Assembly (NCBI GenBank): GCA_012845835.1 | Contig: JABAKD010000023.1 | Coordinates: forward strand, 12,275,851 to 12,339,850 | Reading direction: 5' to 3' | From: Undaria pinnatifida | Taxonomy: Eukaryota; Sar; Phaeophyceae; Laminariales; Alariaceae | DNA length: 64,000 nt | Shown: positions 1-10,613 of the stretch, piece by piece | Position numbering within the stretch: position 1 is the first letter of the stretch | How the letters are laid out: the number at the start of each line of letters is the position of its first letter | Made by a program: the position numbers and the translations under genes | Notes under the pieces: generated by a model | Seen by the model: the letters and a program-made list of their open reading frames with translations, nothing else | Told to the model about the DNA's origin: nothing | Databases searched by the model: none

Positions 1-226
1 CTCACCTTGCCTAACAAAGCTGTCCCGTGCGAGCAGTGTAGCTTCCAGACATCCTATACTAGCTTCTCATGTCTCCTGTTGGTAACGACTCTCAGAATCA
101 GCTCTATTCTGCAAGGGTATCTACGAGAACACTGCTGTTCGATGGCCTACTGCTGTACAAGTTCCCACATACTCCTGGTAGATCATCTCTTTGGTCCGCG
201 CTTACCGTAGCTCCACCAGGCGTTTA
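1..226. other. Unassigned sequence
   Basis: I see no recognisable gene or repeat here. A 67-codon open frame (7-210, plus) has no motif and no convincing splice context, so I do not call it. Confidence 0.5.
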
Positions 227-472
227 ATTGCACGTACGTGCAAGGTTTTTAGAATTGCACGTAAACTCAGTACAGCCCCTGCCGACCTCGAGAGAAGACC
301 GAGAGCCCCCCAAAGGGTTAGGGTAGGGTTAGGGTTAGGGTCGGGTCTGGGATCGGGTTGGTCTGGGCAGCGTAACCGTCGTTTTGTGCAGACCTGGACA
401 TAGGGAGCCGCCATACATAAATCGCTATTGAATTTACGTGCAAGTCTGAAAAACCTTGCACGTACGTGCAAT
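227..472. mobile_element. MITE-like inverted-repeat element with internal TTAGGG tract
   Basis: Positions 227-265 and 433-472 are near-perfect inverted repeats of about 39 bp. The left end begins ATTGCACGTACGTGCAAGG and the right end is its reverse complement, with one or two mismatches and a one-base indel. The core of about 165 bp has no coding capacity and holds GGGTTAGGG-type repeats at 315-340. Small size, long terminal inverted repeats (TIRs) and lack of coding fit a miniature inverted-repeat or foldback element. I could not define a clear target-site duplication, so the superfamily is open. Confidence 0.75.
315..340 (+). repeat. Short interstitial TTAGGG-type telomeric tract
   Basis: Three to four TTAGGG-like units, one shortened to TAGGG, lie inside the inverted-repeat element. 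Degenerate GGGTCNGG units follow. The tract is too short and too internal to be a chromosome end. Confidence 0.6.
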
Positions 473-738
473 TTCACGGGAGCCCCCGTAGCTCGGACTT
501 CTCTCTACGCTCACTCAGGTTGTTGTATCGCCCCGTTTTACGCATCTACTTATTTCTAGCCTGTGATTGGCTCATGTAAATATAATAATCCCTCTTGGAA
601 GGTCCACAGAATTTGTAATGAAACCCGTGGCTCCCCAATACTTAATCCAAGTAACCTAGATCCCTTGCTAAATCCAAGCGATTTTCCAATTTCACCACAT
701 ATGGGGAGCGCCTAATCTTAACCCATGGGTTACCAAAG
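473..738. other. Unassigned intergenic sequence
   Basis: No gene, RNA or strong repeat is seen in this stretch. Confidence 0.5.
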
Positions 739-1036
739 AGCGGCGCCGGGGAATCTGCCAACATTGGCATTCAGGAATAGCCTGCCAACACAAAAAACGC
801 CTGCAGAACCTACTCTACAGAACCAGATTTCAATTGATTGCACCTAGCTACGCGCTGTGATCGCGCCGCGTCTCTCAGGAAGAGAAGAGAGACCACAAGC
901 GGGACCGCGCGCAGCGCAGACGCCAGACAACCGACACCACAGCCGGCTCCTCAGCACCATGCTGGTGTGGCGGCTATGTACGCTTTGGTATGTCTAATTG
1001 CGGCTCTCCTAGCCTACGACCACTAGGCTCGTAGGC
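739..1036. repeat. Dispersed module M1
   Basis: This block contains GAATCTGCCAACATTGGCA followed by a CGCGCTGTGATCGCGCCGCG segment. The same pieces recur inverted and rearranged at about 8,640-9,090 and 15,480-15,790. CTGCCAACATTGGCAG is a short palindrome. The pieces are ordered differently in each copy, which suggests a mosaic of small mobile repeats, not one gene. Confidence 0.6.
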
Positions 1037-1190
1037 TCGTCCTCCCTCTCACAAGAATGGGGCTCACACAACGCTCTTGCGGAGAAATAAGAAATTCGTA
1101 ATTTTATACTGAGGTTAGTGTGGGGCACATCATTTAAAAAAAAAAAACGAAATTCAGCCTAGAAAAAAGCAAAATCTCGGTTTCTTATTA

Positions 1191-1772
1191 GAGGGCCGGC
1201 GGCACAATACTCTTGAAGTAGTACAGGGCGTAAGAATGGCAATGAAGCTGATACTCCTGGTAAGACAAGAAATCCGGGAACTGAAGTTAGTGCAGATGAC
1301 ACCCTCTCCCAAATAAGAAATCCGCAGCCCCAGCCAGGATTCCGGTTTCTCGTTATCAAATAGGTACCTGATACTTGTACAAGTAGGTGTAGTGCAGATG
1401 GATTATTCTAGGAACAACGCTGTTCATACAGCAGTTGTAGTAGAAATGAAATAGTAATAGAAAAAAAAAGGGAGAAATAGAAATATTATTGGCCGAGGCT
1501 AAATTTCTTATTTGAGAAAGGGTGAGTTCTACACACTATCTTTAGCACAGCGCCTCTCAATTGTCTTCCCTTCCTGGTAAGGTACAAGTATCAGCCATGC
1601 TTTCCTATGGGAAAGGAAAAGCAAAACAAGAAGGGCTCACATTTTTGTCGACAACATTGGTAGTACCGCTGTTGACCCCCCACCCCCCCGAGATGAAACA
1701 GACAATCAAACCCAGGGCCATACAAAACGAAACGGCCGGCTCGCAAGCGAAGCAAAAACATAATAGACTTAC
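1191..1772. repeat. Dispersed module M2, uninterrupted copy
   Basis: This about 580-bp block is colinear with 9,476-9,892 plus 10,460-10,612. It therefore records the state before the 567-bp insertion at 9,893-10,459. It contains AATAAGAAATCCGCAG-type motifs and a TTTTGTCGACAAC palindrome. No conserved reading frame is evident. Confidence 0.7.
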
Positions 1773-2329
1773 TTAAGATATTTTTGCTGAAAGTGCTCGG
1801 TTGGTGCATCCCTGGCATCTCCGGGGTCGGCCGGTCCAGCTTTTCTTTGAATTGTTGCTCCGCCTTATTATTTTTGTTTCTGCTCGTTTTATGGAACCTG
1901 GTCTCTCACGGGGTCCCGGAGTCGAAGTGGAGAGGGTGGTCCCGGAGGTCTGGTACTCGTCGCGGATGGTCGGTAGTCGGAGCGGAGAGGTCGTCGCAGA
2001 GCTGAAGTCGAAGCGGAGAGGGCGTCGCGGTGCTGAGGTCCCTTGACGATCGTTCTCAACAGCGAACGCGACTGATAACCTTTCTTTCTTATATATAGCA
2101 AGGAGATGCTAAGCCAGAGCTAGAGTGACGGTGGGCATATGCCCTTCGTCATGCGGCGGGATCATCTTTCGGTGGCTGACCTTCCGGGGACGGGTCAACG
2201 CCGTCTATGACGGGTGACGCCGTTCGCGACCCGGGATCGTGTATTGCCTGACCGGTGACGTGTCCTCTCGCGCATGCGTGTACGCGATCTACGATAGGTA
2301 TCTACGACCCTGTCTTCCACAGTTTTGCC
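1773..2329. other. GC-rich unassigned sequence
   Basis: A purine-rich stretch (about 1,915-2,040) and short overlapping open frames are present. None has a motif or splice evidence that supports a gene. Confidence 0.4.
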
Positions 2330-2790
2330 AGTTGTTTCTTGACTTTCAGCTGCTTCCTGCAAATTTGGTTTTTCTGCCAACACGATTTTGAACTTTTTCG
2401 GGATTTTTTCTTCCTTTTTGTGAAGTGAGTTAAACTTCCTACCATTTGCCGCTAATTTGCCGGCTGTGCATTACTTGCGGAACGGTCCAGCTTTAATTTT
2501 TCTTTGATTTCCACCATTTGTGTTGTACGTCCACGAAGTTTCACCATATTAGCTGAGATCTCGGTTTGGCTCATCATCTCAGCTCAGCTCCGCCCAGCAC
2601 CCCACCGCAGTACTACAGCTCAGCCGCGCAGCGCCGTGCAGTGCCGTGCCCTGCGATGCCCTGCCGTGCCCTGCAGCTCAGCTCAGCAGCGCACCGCAGC
2701 GCTAGCTCAGCAGAGCGCAGCGCCGTGCGGTGCCGCGCTTTGCCGTGCTTCGCCATGCTGCGTGCTTTGCGGTACTTTTACTAGTTCGTA
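2330..2790 (+). repeat. Dispersed repeat with CAGCTCAGC-rich core (copy 1)
   Basis: This sequence, including AACTTCCTACCATTTGC and a GCCGTGCCCTGC/CAGCTCAGC-rich core, is matched in inverse orientation at about 34,650-35,075. The core is internally repetitive, so the frames that cross it are artefacts of low complexity. Confidence 0.65.
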
Positions 2791-3059
2791 CATGCCAGTA
2801 ACATTCGCAGTATTATACCACGTACCGGTACTATTAATAAGTTTGATCATACTACGTTGTTGGATCACAAACAATGCACCCCCAGCTCAGGTCAGCCCGG
2901 CTATATATAGCTCAGCAGTGTAGCGCGGCATAGTGCGGTGCCGTGCCTTGCCCTTCGTTTTGCGGTGTTGTGTCGTCCGGCGCTGCGCGTTCTTTTGAAC
3001 TTACAGCAAGTAGTACCAGGTATGAAACAGGTACCAGGTACCATTATGTACGTGTTGTG

Positions 3060-3836
3060 TTCTCGTCTTCTTGCTTTCTTCAGTTGATTGCCCTCTCTCG
3101 GTCCCCATGCCCCCCCCCCCCGCGCAAATATCAGACGTACTACTGCCGTTCAGAACGTGACATCAACAAGCACCCAGCACAGCGCAGGGCAATTAGCTCT
3201 TCACAAGCACCTCTTGGCATTATCCCTTCGCTGTTCGCACCACATAATCACGGGCCTCTTCTTCCTGCTCCCTTTACATGTTTCAGTTGCATTCTTCCTT
3301 GCGCGAGCGTAGCGGGCGGCGTACCGGTAGTACGTGTGTGTACTGGTCTTTTTGCTTTCGTCGTTGATGCTGTCTTCCATCTCGGTCCTCTTCGCGTTTT
3401 TTTCTTCGCCAATTACACCCGCACTACTGTACTGCCGATCAAAATGTGACATCGCCAACAAATTATCCCTTCGCAGTTCGCACCAAATAATCACGGGCCT
3501 CTTCTTCCTGCTCCCTTTGCATGTTTCAGTGGCATTCTTCCCTGCGCGAGCGTAGCGGGCGGCGTACCGGTAGTACGTGTGTGTACTGGTCTTTTTGCTT
3601 TCATCGTTGATTTTGTCTTCCATCTCGGTCTTCTTCGCGTTTTTTTCTTCGCCAATTACACCCGTACTACTGTACTGCCGATCAAAACGTGACATCGCCA
3701 ACATACAGCACAGCACAGACAGGGCAATCAGCTCCGCACAAATACCTCTTGGCATTATCAAATTGCTAGTTGCACTAGTTCGTGGGCCTCCTCTTTCTGC
3801 CCCCTCCATATATAGTTGAAATCTTCCTTGCGCAAG
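3060..3836 (+). repeat. Three tandem units of about 243 bp
   Basis: Units at about 3,060-3,302 (diverged), 3,303-3,546 and 3,547-3,836 share GCGTAGCGGGCGGCGTACCGG, a pyrimidine-rich stretch and a CATGTTTCAGT(T/G)GCATTCTTCC end. Similar short peptides in successive units are a by-product of the tandem duplication. Confidence 0.75.
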
Positions 3837-3887
3837 CGTAGCGGGCGGCGTCAGCCGCCCGCGACGCGGAGCTCTTGTAAACTCGTA
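3836..3887 (+). repeat. GC-rich hairpin terminus ending in CTTGTA
   Basis: The stem GCGGGCGGC / GCCGCCCGC is followed by GGAGCTCTTGTA. The same arrangement ends the inverted-duplication arms at 47,768-47,822 and 61,056-61,110. A related hairpin lies at 33,321-33,385 (minus strand). It may be the 3' end of a transposon family. Confidence 0.5.
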
Positions 3888-4218
3888 CGGTCTTTATTCT
3901 TTGTGAATTAACAAAAGGCAAACTTGACCCGACACTGCAGACGCTAACTTACGACGACAAGATGCGCCGGAGTGCACTTTTCACATTCACACCATGACCA
4001 CCACCGCTTTCCGTCTGATCTAGTTTTCCCAGTTCTGCAGGCCTCGGGCCGGAGCTTTTCTGGCGGCACATTGCATTAGGGCCGCCCCTCCCTCCCACGC
4101 GAGGCAGGGCGAGTCTCCTGGTACACGCCTTCTTGTCGACTGTGGCCGCGGTGAAAGAAAATCTGAGGGCCCCGGTGTGGGCCCTTGGGCTTCTTGGGCG
4201 TCGGTTGGCGGCGCCAAA

Positions 4219-7200
4219 CTACCCAGCCTCATCTCCGCCGTCGCCAAACTCCAACATATCTGCAGCTGACGCCGACACGCCTGCACCTGCCGCTGCGCCC
4301 CCGCGACGAACGCCAACAATACCTGCCCCATACCAACTCCGCGAAACAGCAGGGGAAACAGCGCTACCGACAACACCCGCAATCATCGCGCCCCCGTTAG
4401 CTTCCCGCAACCTAGCACGCAATGCAGCATGCCGTTGACTAATAGAGATAATCGTACTCCTAACATTGGCGTGCCCTTTGATTTCATCACAGTGATTCGG
4501 AAGTTGTTGGGAGGTCGACAAGATCAACCGGCCCCTCACCCCGAGCATCAGGTCCCCACAATCTCTGAGAAAGGTCGCTTCTTTCACCAGTGTCTACCAC
4601 GTCAAGAGCAGAGACCCACCCAGGAAACATCGGGCTATCCGGTGACCAGCTGGCCGTGTCGCTTTAGATAATCTCAAACTCAAACTGTTCGTAGCACTCT
4701 CCAATCTACTTCGGCGGTCCGCGGTTCTTCGCATCCATCCCAATATTCCAGCAATAAGTGAACTCCAGCAGAATCGAGTGGGCCAGCGCAGGAGAAGCGC
4801 AATAGTAGCCTGCGGAGGTAACGATGAAACCCTTTAAAAAAGGGACAAACAGTTACAGCATGCGGAGAACATATTGAACAGGTGTACGTCAGGTCCTGGT
4901 TGACCACCAAGCCGAGGAAAAAAATCAACATGTTACAAACACTGCAACAAACGAAACCGTGAGGTATACTTGACGGCAAATACTATTGAGCATCGGGTTA
5001 TGCCGTGAGGCCAATTTTATGGGTGGAAATGGTCGCTGTACCTAGTGATAGAAAAGTCTCGCAAAACACACATCAAGCCTCTGTACTGCTGGTACCTCTG
5101 ACACAGCGACGAGTGGTGATCCCCGCTTTACTTTTCCCTGTTGCGTAGTACAGCGGCAAGCCGTCAGGCTTGCTTAGACAACAAGCTTCGATGTGCTTGC
5201 GGAGCAGCTTCACGACCTCCAGTGCTTTCGCGCGCAGGAGAATTTATCCCGATTTCGCATCGATCACGTCGCAGAACCGATCAATCACTGAACCAAAGCA
5301 AGTCAACAATCGTGTCCGCTTGGGCGCCAACCGCCGACAATTCCGCAAGAAACACGTCCAGTTCATCTCTATATACTCTGCCATCCATTCCGATGCCATT
5401 TTTCGCGCTTGAAGAGCACTTTCTACCTGCGGTTGGAAGCGAGATCGGCAGGAGCGTAATGGTCACGACACATGACCCAGTACAGGCATTATTTTCGACG
5501 ACAGCGTAAGTCTCTCCATATCACTGATCCGAACAACGACACAAGTGACGTCAAAACCACTTGCCTCCTTGATGTCTTCCAGATTAACGATATGGCAAGC
5601 ATCTCTCAACCAAGCCATGGAGGGCTTGAAGGCGCCGTGACTCTTCTTCACCAGGCGCGAGATACGTGGAAGCGCGTGGAAGGTATCCAGGCGAACCTTT
5701 AGCATGTGTGGGCCACCCCCCTGATACAGTTGGGCAACAATCAACATGAGTTCAGAACACTCGAACAGAAAAAATCGTATACACAGCGCACATTGACGCC
5801 GAGCAAATTTCAGAAACAAAAAAAACATGTTTGCCATCTCTACAGCACTCACGTCGTCCTGGTCGACATTACCACCGATCTCGTCTCCGGCTCCTAGGTC
5901 GCAAGCGCGGTCGTGACCAACATCAAAGTCATACCCGTCGCCACCGTCCTCTTCGCCCGTGTCCGAGTCCGCATCATCTAAAAAGGAAAACACCAACGAA
6001 AAAGTTTGGTTTGTTTGGTGAATAATACAAACGTCAGCAAGAAAATGAAGAACGCCAATGCGGGCAGGGCGTCAGACAACTCAGCTCAACTCCTTCCTAG
6101 GACGGGGCAAGGTCTTACCTAGCGAGCCCACCACGTGGCAAGGTGCTTCGGTCGCGAAGAAGTCGGCGTCATTGTTGTAAGCGGTACTTGCATTCGGCCT
6201 CGGCGACGGTGCTGGTGTCGCAGCGGCGGCTGCCCAATCGGCGGCAAGGCGAACATGGATTACGTCCCACAGGACAAGCCTGTCACCGCCGCCGCCGCAG
6301 ATTTCCTTCATCGTCACACCACCCACACCCGCGGAGGAAGGAGCCTCCTTGTGTTGCTGCGTACGTAGCAGGCTTGACCGCGTCGCTCACTTTGACTACG
6401 ACCCTCTTCTGGCCGCCAGATTGATGTGATTGAGGATGCCACCGAAGTAAAGATCCAGCGGTAGTCTCATGGCCCTGTACGTTTCCAACGCTAACACAAC
6501 TGGCATGGTTGTTGTTGTGGAGTCGCACCTAAAGTTCCATCGTAAAGTAGACCAGGTTCGGGGGTGATACCAGGTTTAGTCGCTTGTGATGCGGATGTGC
6601 CGTGCATGCTGTTGGTTTAGATTATGCAAGAAGTAAGGTCTCAATGAATGTGGTACAAAACATCCCAATCGCATCTGTGTTCCCGGCGGCAAAATGGTCT
6701 TGACCCGGACCGCGTATGGGATCCTTCAATATCTAGATCTCCACGTAAACGAAAACGGACGCGTAAGCATCCAGGCAGGCGTACTCTACCCTTGACGGCA
6801 CCGTAAGGATTTAAAATGCAGGCATCACTAGCATTCCACCTACAAGAAGATTCAAGAGCATGGCGCCAACAATCAAGCTGGCAACAAGAAACGTTCGATA
6901 GCCTCCAACGAGCGTGAATAGGACACGCGCATAGCTAACCAGAGTAGTATCACCAGTTGGGCGTTGAGGGGAGAACTCCGGCGAGACAAGCGGAAGGTCG
7001 GGTCTGTGGGCAACTCTTTCCCAAGCAAACTAGACACTATACCCGCCAGCGAAAGAGATGGCGTTTGCACCCAACAAGCTTTCACGTGAGTCAGCGCGTC
7101 CACAGTGTTCGCGGCTTTGACCTCATCCAAACACGTCGCGTCTGACTTGGTGTTGACGCCAAGTCTACCATCATGTCCTGGTACCAAATCACGCTGGTTG

Positions 7201-7292
7201 TTCACCTCGGGAAACGCAAGCGAGAATTTTGGAATTGAATACGCCTTGTGCCAGCTGCGAACCGCCGAACCAAGAAAACACGACTGCCACAA
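4219..7292 (-). pseudogene. Decayed multi-exon transposase-like gene, copy 1
   Basis: Exon-like blocks in transcription order include 6,844-7,003 (160 bp, hydrophobic end with YRTFLVASLIVGAMLLNLL, donor GTAGGT) and a block ending at 6,119 (donor GTAAGA). An acidic 125-bp exon at 5,853-5,977 lies between a TTTTTAG acceptor and a GTGAGT donor. Then come 5,463-5,759, a block near 5,075-5,245 containing KLLRKHIEA and RRCVRGTSSTEA, a block near 4,725-4,815 with SPALAHSILLEFTYCWN, and 4,219-4,587. The RGTSSTE and SPALA...WN blocks resemble, from memory, C-terminal motifs of KDZ-type or related transposase-like proteins; this is tentative. Stop codons interrupt it (TAG after NRGPPK, TGA after RGTSSTEA, TAG near 6,734) and it carries frameshifts, so it is not functional. 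Confidence 0.5.
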
Positions 7293-7440
7293 TTGTACCA
7301 GGTGCCAGTTATCGTGTACCAGTCATATGCTCAGAGCTATATATCACGTGTACGAGTGTACAAGCTGCGACAGCAAACAAGCCCGCAGAAGCAATAGCTT
7401 CAAAATAGTTAAGGTAATTAGCCAGGCTGTTATTTACACG

Positions 7441-8120
7441 AAAATAAGAAACTCGGGATACTTTGTACTGAATTTAATGTACCATAAGGTAGAGTGCACC
7501 CTCTCCCAAACAAGAAAGCCAGCCTAGGTCACTATTTATGTACCTGGTGTCTTTTAGGTGTCCTGTGCTACTGCATCTGGTATCTGGCACGCGATTAATC
7601 AGAGGTTCGGTATGGTATATACTTCGTACCAGGTACCAGGTATCGCATGCTCAGAGCTATGATACCTGGTACCTGGTAGATTCGAGGACAACCAACAGGG
7701 CACAAGCAGGAGGAGCAGGAGCCTAGAATGACCTGGTACGACTCGTACCTCGTATCCAAATATCATTGCCGCAGACAAACTGCTGATGTACAGCAGTACA
7801 GGGCACGTAAGAATAAACCTGGTAATAGGAAAGCCAGGGTGATATTTAGGTACCGGAATAAGAAACTCGGGAGTCATTATACTGAAGTTGCCCGGGAGAA
7901 CAAACCCTCTGCCAAAAACGAAAGCGAACCTACTGCTGTAGGTCAGTATTTCCGTGTCTTACGATATACAACAGTACTACAGGAGTACAAGACACCTACC
8001 TGTAATATTAAAGGTGCAGTAATAAGAAAGCCAAGTTGATATTTTGAGGAAAATAAGAAGCTCGGGAGCTGTTATACTGAAGTCAGTGTAGAACATACCC
8101 CCTCACAAATAAGAAAGCCA
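7441..8120. repeat. Reiterated AATAAGAAA...CCCTCTCCCAAATAAGAAA module
   Basis: A module of about 80 bp recurs at 7,441, 7,857 and 8,051. It reads AATAAGAAACTCGGGA, then TATACTGAAGT, then CCCTC(T)CCCAAA(T/C)AAGAAAGCCAGC. It recurs again in the second large copy (about 14,213, 14,625 and 14,880), and in part at 1,083, 1,266 and 9,546. ACCTGGTACC-type motifs are dense between units. No coding is evident. Confidence 0.6.
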
Positions 8121-8349
8121 GCTTACCGCAGGTACCAGGTATGTATGTTTCTTATCTGGTGTCCTGTACTGCTTTACCATGGTACCAGGTATATGATTCG
8201 TCCGTACAGCAGCAGGTAACAAACAGAAGTCTACGATAGAACCACTCACATCCGGCCTTGTGTAGCGTAGGTAGAGGGCTGAAAGGAAACCACCCCACCC
8301 GCTGCTCCCCCCCTTGACGTGCTTCCTGCTGGCTTTGATAGAATAGTGC

Positions 8350-8580
8350 TCGTGATGTCGATGAATCGACGCTGCCTTGGATGTTTGATGCTGTCAAAGT
8401 AGATGAAGTTGCACTTTGTTGTCGTTCGCTCTCCCGAGCGGGTCCATCACCGCTGCCTCCACCGCTACTTCCATCGCTGCCTCCACCGTCATGATATCGG
8501 CCGCTGCTGCCTCTAATGTCCCCACCGCTGCCTCCGCCATCACTACCGACCTCGTCGCATCGACAGATGGCAGGCTCCAA
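8350..8580 (-). other. Gly/Ser-rich low-complexity open region, possible first exon
   Basis: A minus-strand frame rich in GGGS repeats is conserved in both large copies (compare 15,170-15,404) and lies upstream of the transposase-like exons. It starts in frame at a TTG, not an ATG, and trinucleotide composition keeps other frames open too. It could be the 5' exon of the duplicated gene or only low-complexity sequence. Confidence 0.2.
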
Positions 8581-8639
8581 GAAACGAAATAGTCACACTA
8601 CAACCGCTGCTACAGGGCGCCTTTGCTCGGGACCACGGA

Positions 8640-9090
8640 AACGAGCCGGGTGGTCGTAGGCTAGGAGAGCCGCAATTAGACATACCAAAGCGTGCATAGC
8701 CGCCACACCAGCATGGTGCTGAGGAGTCGGCTGTGGTGTCGGTTGTCTGGTGTCAGCGCTGCGCGCGGTCCCGCTTGCGGTCTCTCTTCTCTCCCCGAGA
8801 GACGCGGCGCGATCACAGCGCGTAGCTCGGTGCAATCATCGCCAATCATAATTGTCTATCCTTACAACATCCTTACAAAGCTCGTGTTTCATTTGCCGAA
8901 TTTGCTGCCTATAAGCCATTCATATCGCCGGATCCTTACAAAATATTCCCCAGGTATAGGTGCCGTGCCGTCTACAACCACTTCCACCGGCGCCCGGGAA
9001 TCTGCCAACATTGGCAGGAAGGAAAAGCCTGCCAACACCAAAAACGCCTGTGTACCTACTCTACAGAACCAGATTTCAATTTGAAAAGAC
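8640..9090. repeat. Module M1, second arrangement
   Basis: Compared with 739-1,036, the CGCGCTGTGATCGCGCC part is inverted here while the CTGCCAACATTGGCAG part keeps its orientation. The two parts are independent units that have been shuffled. Confidence 0.6.
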
Positions 9091-9475
9091 TACGAAGTAC
9101 ACCTGCCCGCACACTTTGCCCGCAGAGCTAACACACGTAGCAGCACGTAGCAGCACGTAGCGGCGGACCCGCAGTGGTTAACCCCCAGGTATCTACGGGG
9201 CTGAGAACCACCAGCAGCATGGATGCTGCTGCAAGTGCTTCTGCCAGTCTTGCTCGGCTTTTCCTTGCCGCCTTGCGAGACGGACGAAAGTGGTGCACCG
9301 GTGACCTCCTCGCTAGGCACGGCGTGGAGTGCAGTCTCGGATGAAAGACATGCACCCACGACCTCGCTAGGCTTGACGTGGAGTAACGAGGAGCCTATGG
9401 TGGTAGATGACCAGGAAGCTGCTTACAACGACAACTCAGCAGCAAGACGGTTGCAGATTCCCCGGCGCCGCTTAT

Positions 9476-10612
9476 CAGAGGGCCTGCGGCACGATACTCT
9501 TAAAAGTAGTACAGGACGTAAAAATGGCAAGCTGATACTTCTAGAAAGACAAGAAATCCGGGAGCTCAAGAGCAGTGCAGATGACACCCTCTCCCATATA
9601 AGAAACCCGCAGCCCCAGCCAGGATTCCTGTTTCTCGCTATCAAATAAGTACCTGATACTTGTACAAGTAGGTGTAGTGCAGATAGATTATTCTAGGCAC
9701 AATGCTGCTCATACCGCAGTAGTAGCAGAAATTAAATATTAATAGGAACAAAAGGAAGAAACCGGAATAATTCTGGCCGAGGCTGAATTTCTTATTTGAG
9801 ACAGGGTGAGTTCTACACACTATCTTCAGCACAGCGCCTCCCAATTATCTTCCTTTCCTGGTAAGATACAAGTATGAGCCATGCTTTCCTATTTATATCC
9901 CTGGGTGTTTTTTTACATTTATGTCGTGCACTATTGTGCACTACTACTACAAGTAGTGTAGTGCTGTATCTCATAATATGTACAACGGCAAGCATCACCA
10001 ACCAGCCGCAACACAATGTTTTTTTCATGCGTTTGTGATACAAAAAAATGTTGTCGTTACTATACAACGCGTTTCTTTGTGCGTTGAACTCGTTGGTGAG
10101 TATCGAATGGATGAAGTAGGGCTTTCGGTGACAATATTCGACTGGGAAGCGATGCGGGTGGCTCCGCCAAAATTTGGCGACACGAACACCACAAATAACA
10201 GGACCCACGTAACTCTAGTTCAACTAAATGATTGGCGATGCTTCTGAAAATACAATCTTCTTCCAATACAGACACTTTTGTGTGGTGTATGTCTTGGCAC
10301 TGAATCGTTCTTGCCGCCCGGCGACATCCAGCACCCCCATCATGCCAGGCGAAGGAGGAGAAATATAAGGGGGGTGGGGAATAGCTACGAGTAGGGACCA
10401 GGTAACCCTCCCCCCCCCTTCTTCTTTCCCTCTGCCCAGGGATGGATAAAAAGGAAAACATGGGAAAGGGAAAACTAAACAAAAAGGGACCACAATTTTG
10501 TCGACAACGGTGGTAGTATCGCTGTTGACCCCCTCCCCCAGAAATGAAACAGACAATCAAACCCAGGGCCACATAAAACGAAACGGCCGGCTCGCAAGTG
10601 AAACAAAAACAT
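9476..10612. repeat. Module M2, interrupted copy
   Basis: Positions 9,476-9,892 and 10,460-10,612 align with the continuous block 1,191-1,772. The intervening 567 bp are absent from that copy. Confidence 0.7.
9893..10459. mobile_element. 567-bp insertion with imperfect inverted ends
   Basis: The insertion is defined against the uninterrupted copy at 1,191-1,772, where GCTTTCCTAT runs straight into GGGAAAGG. Its ends, TTATATCCCTGGG and the complement of CCCAGGGATGGATAA, are short imperfect inverted repeats. AT appears on both sides. No transposase is encoded, so it would be a non-autonomous element. Confidence 0.55.
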
Positions 10613-10613
10613 A

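Larger units (their letters stand above)
3885..8792. repeat. Large direct duplication, copy 1
   Basis: This segment matches 10,614-15,616 in the same orientation nearly throughout. It runs from the ACTCGTACG(G/A)T start to the CCCGCTTGCGGTCTCT end, with small indels. It carries the decayed transposase-like gene on the minus strand and AATAAGAAA-type modules. Two copies about 6.7 kb apart could be a tandem segmental duplication or two insertions of one element; I found no target duplication to decide. Confidence 0.8.

Noticed and set aside
315..340. Chromosome end
   Set aside because: Only a few units, inside an inverted-repeat element with normal sequence on both sides.
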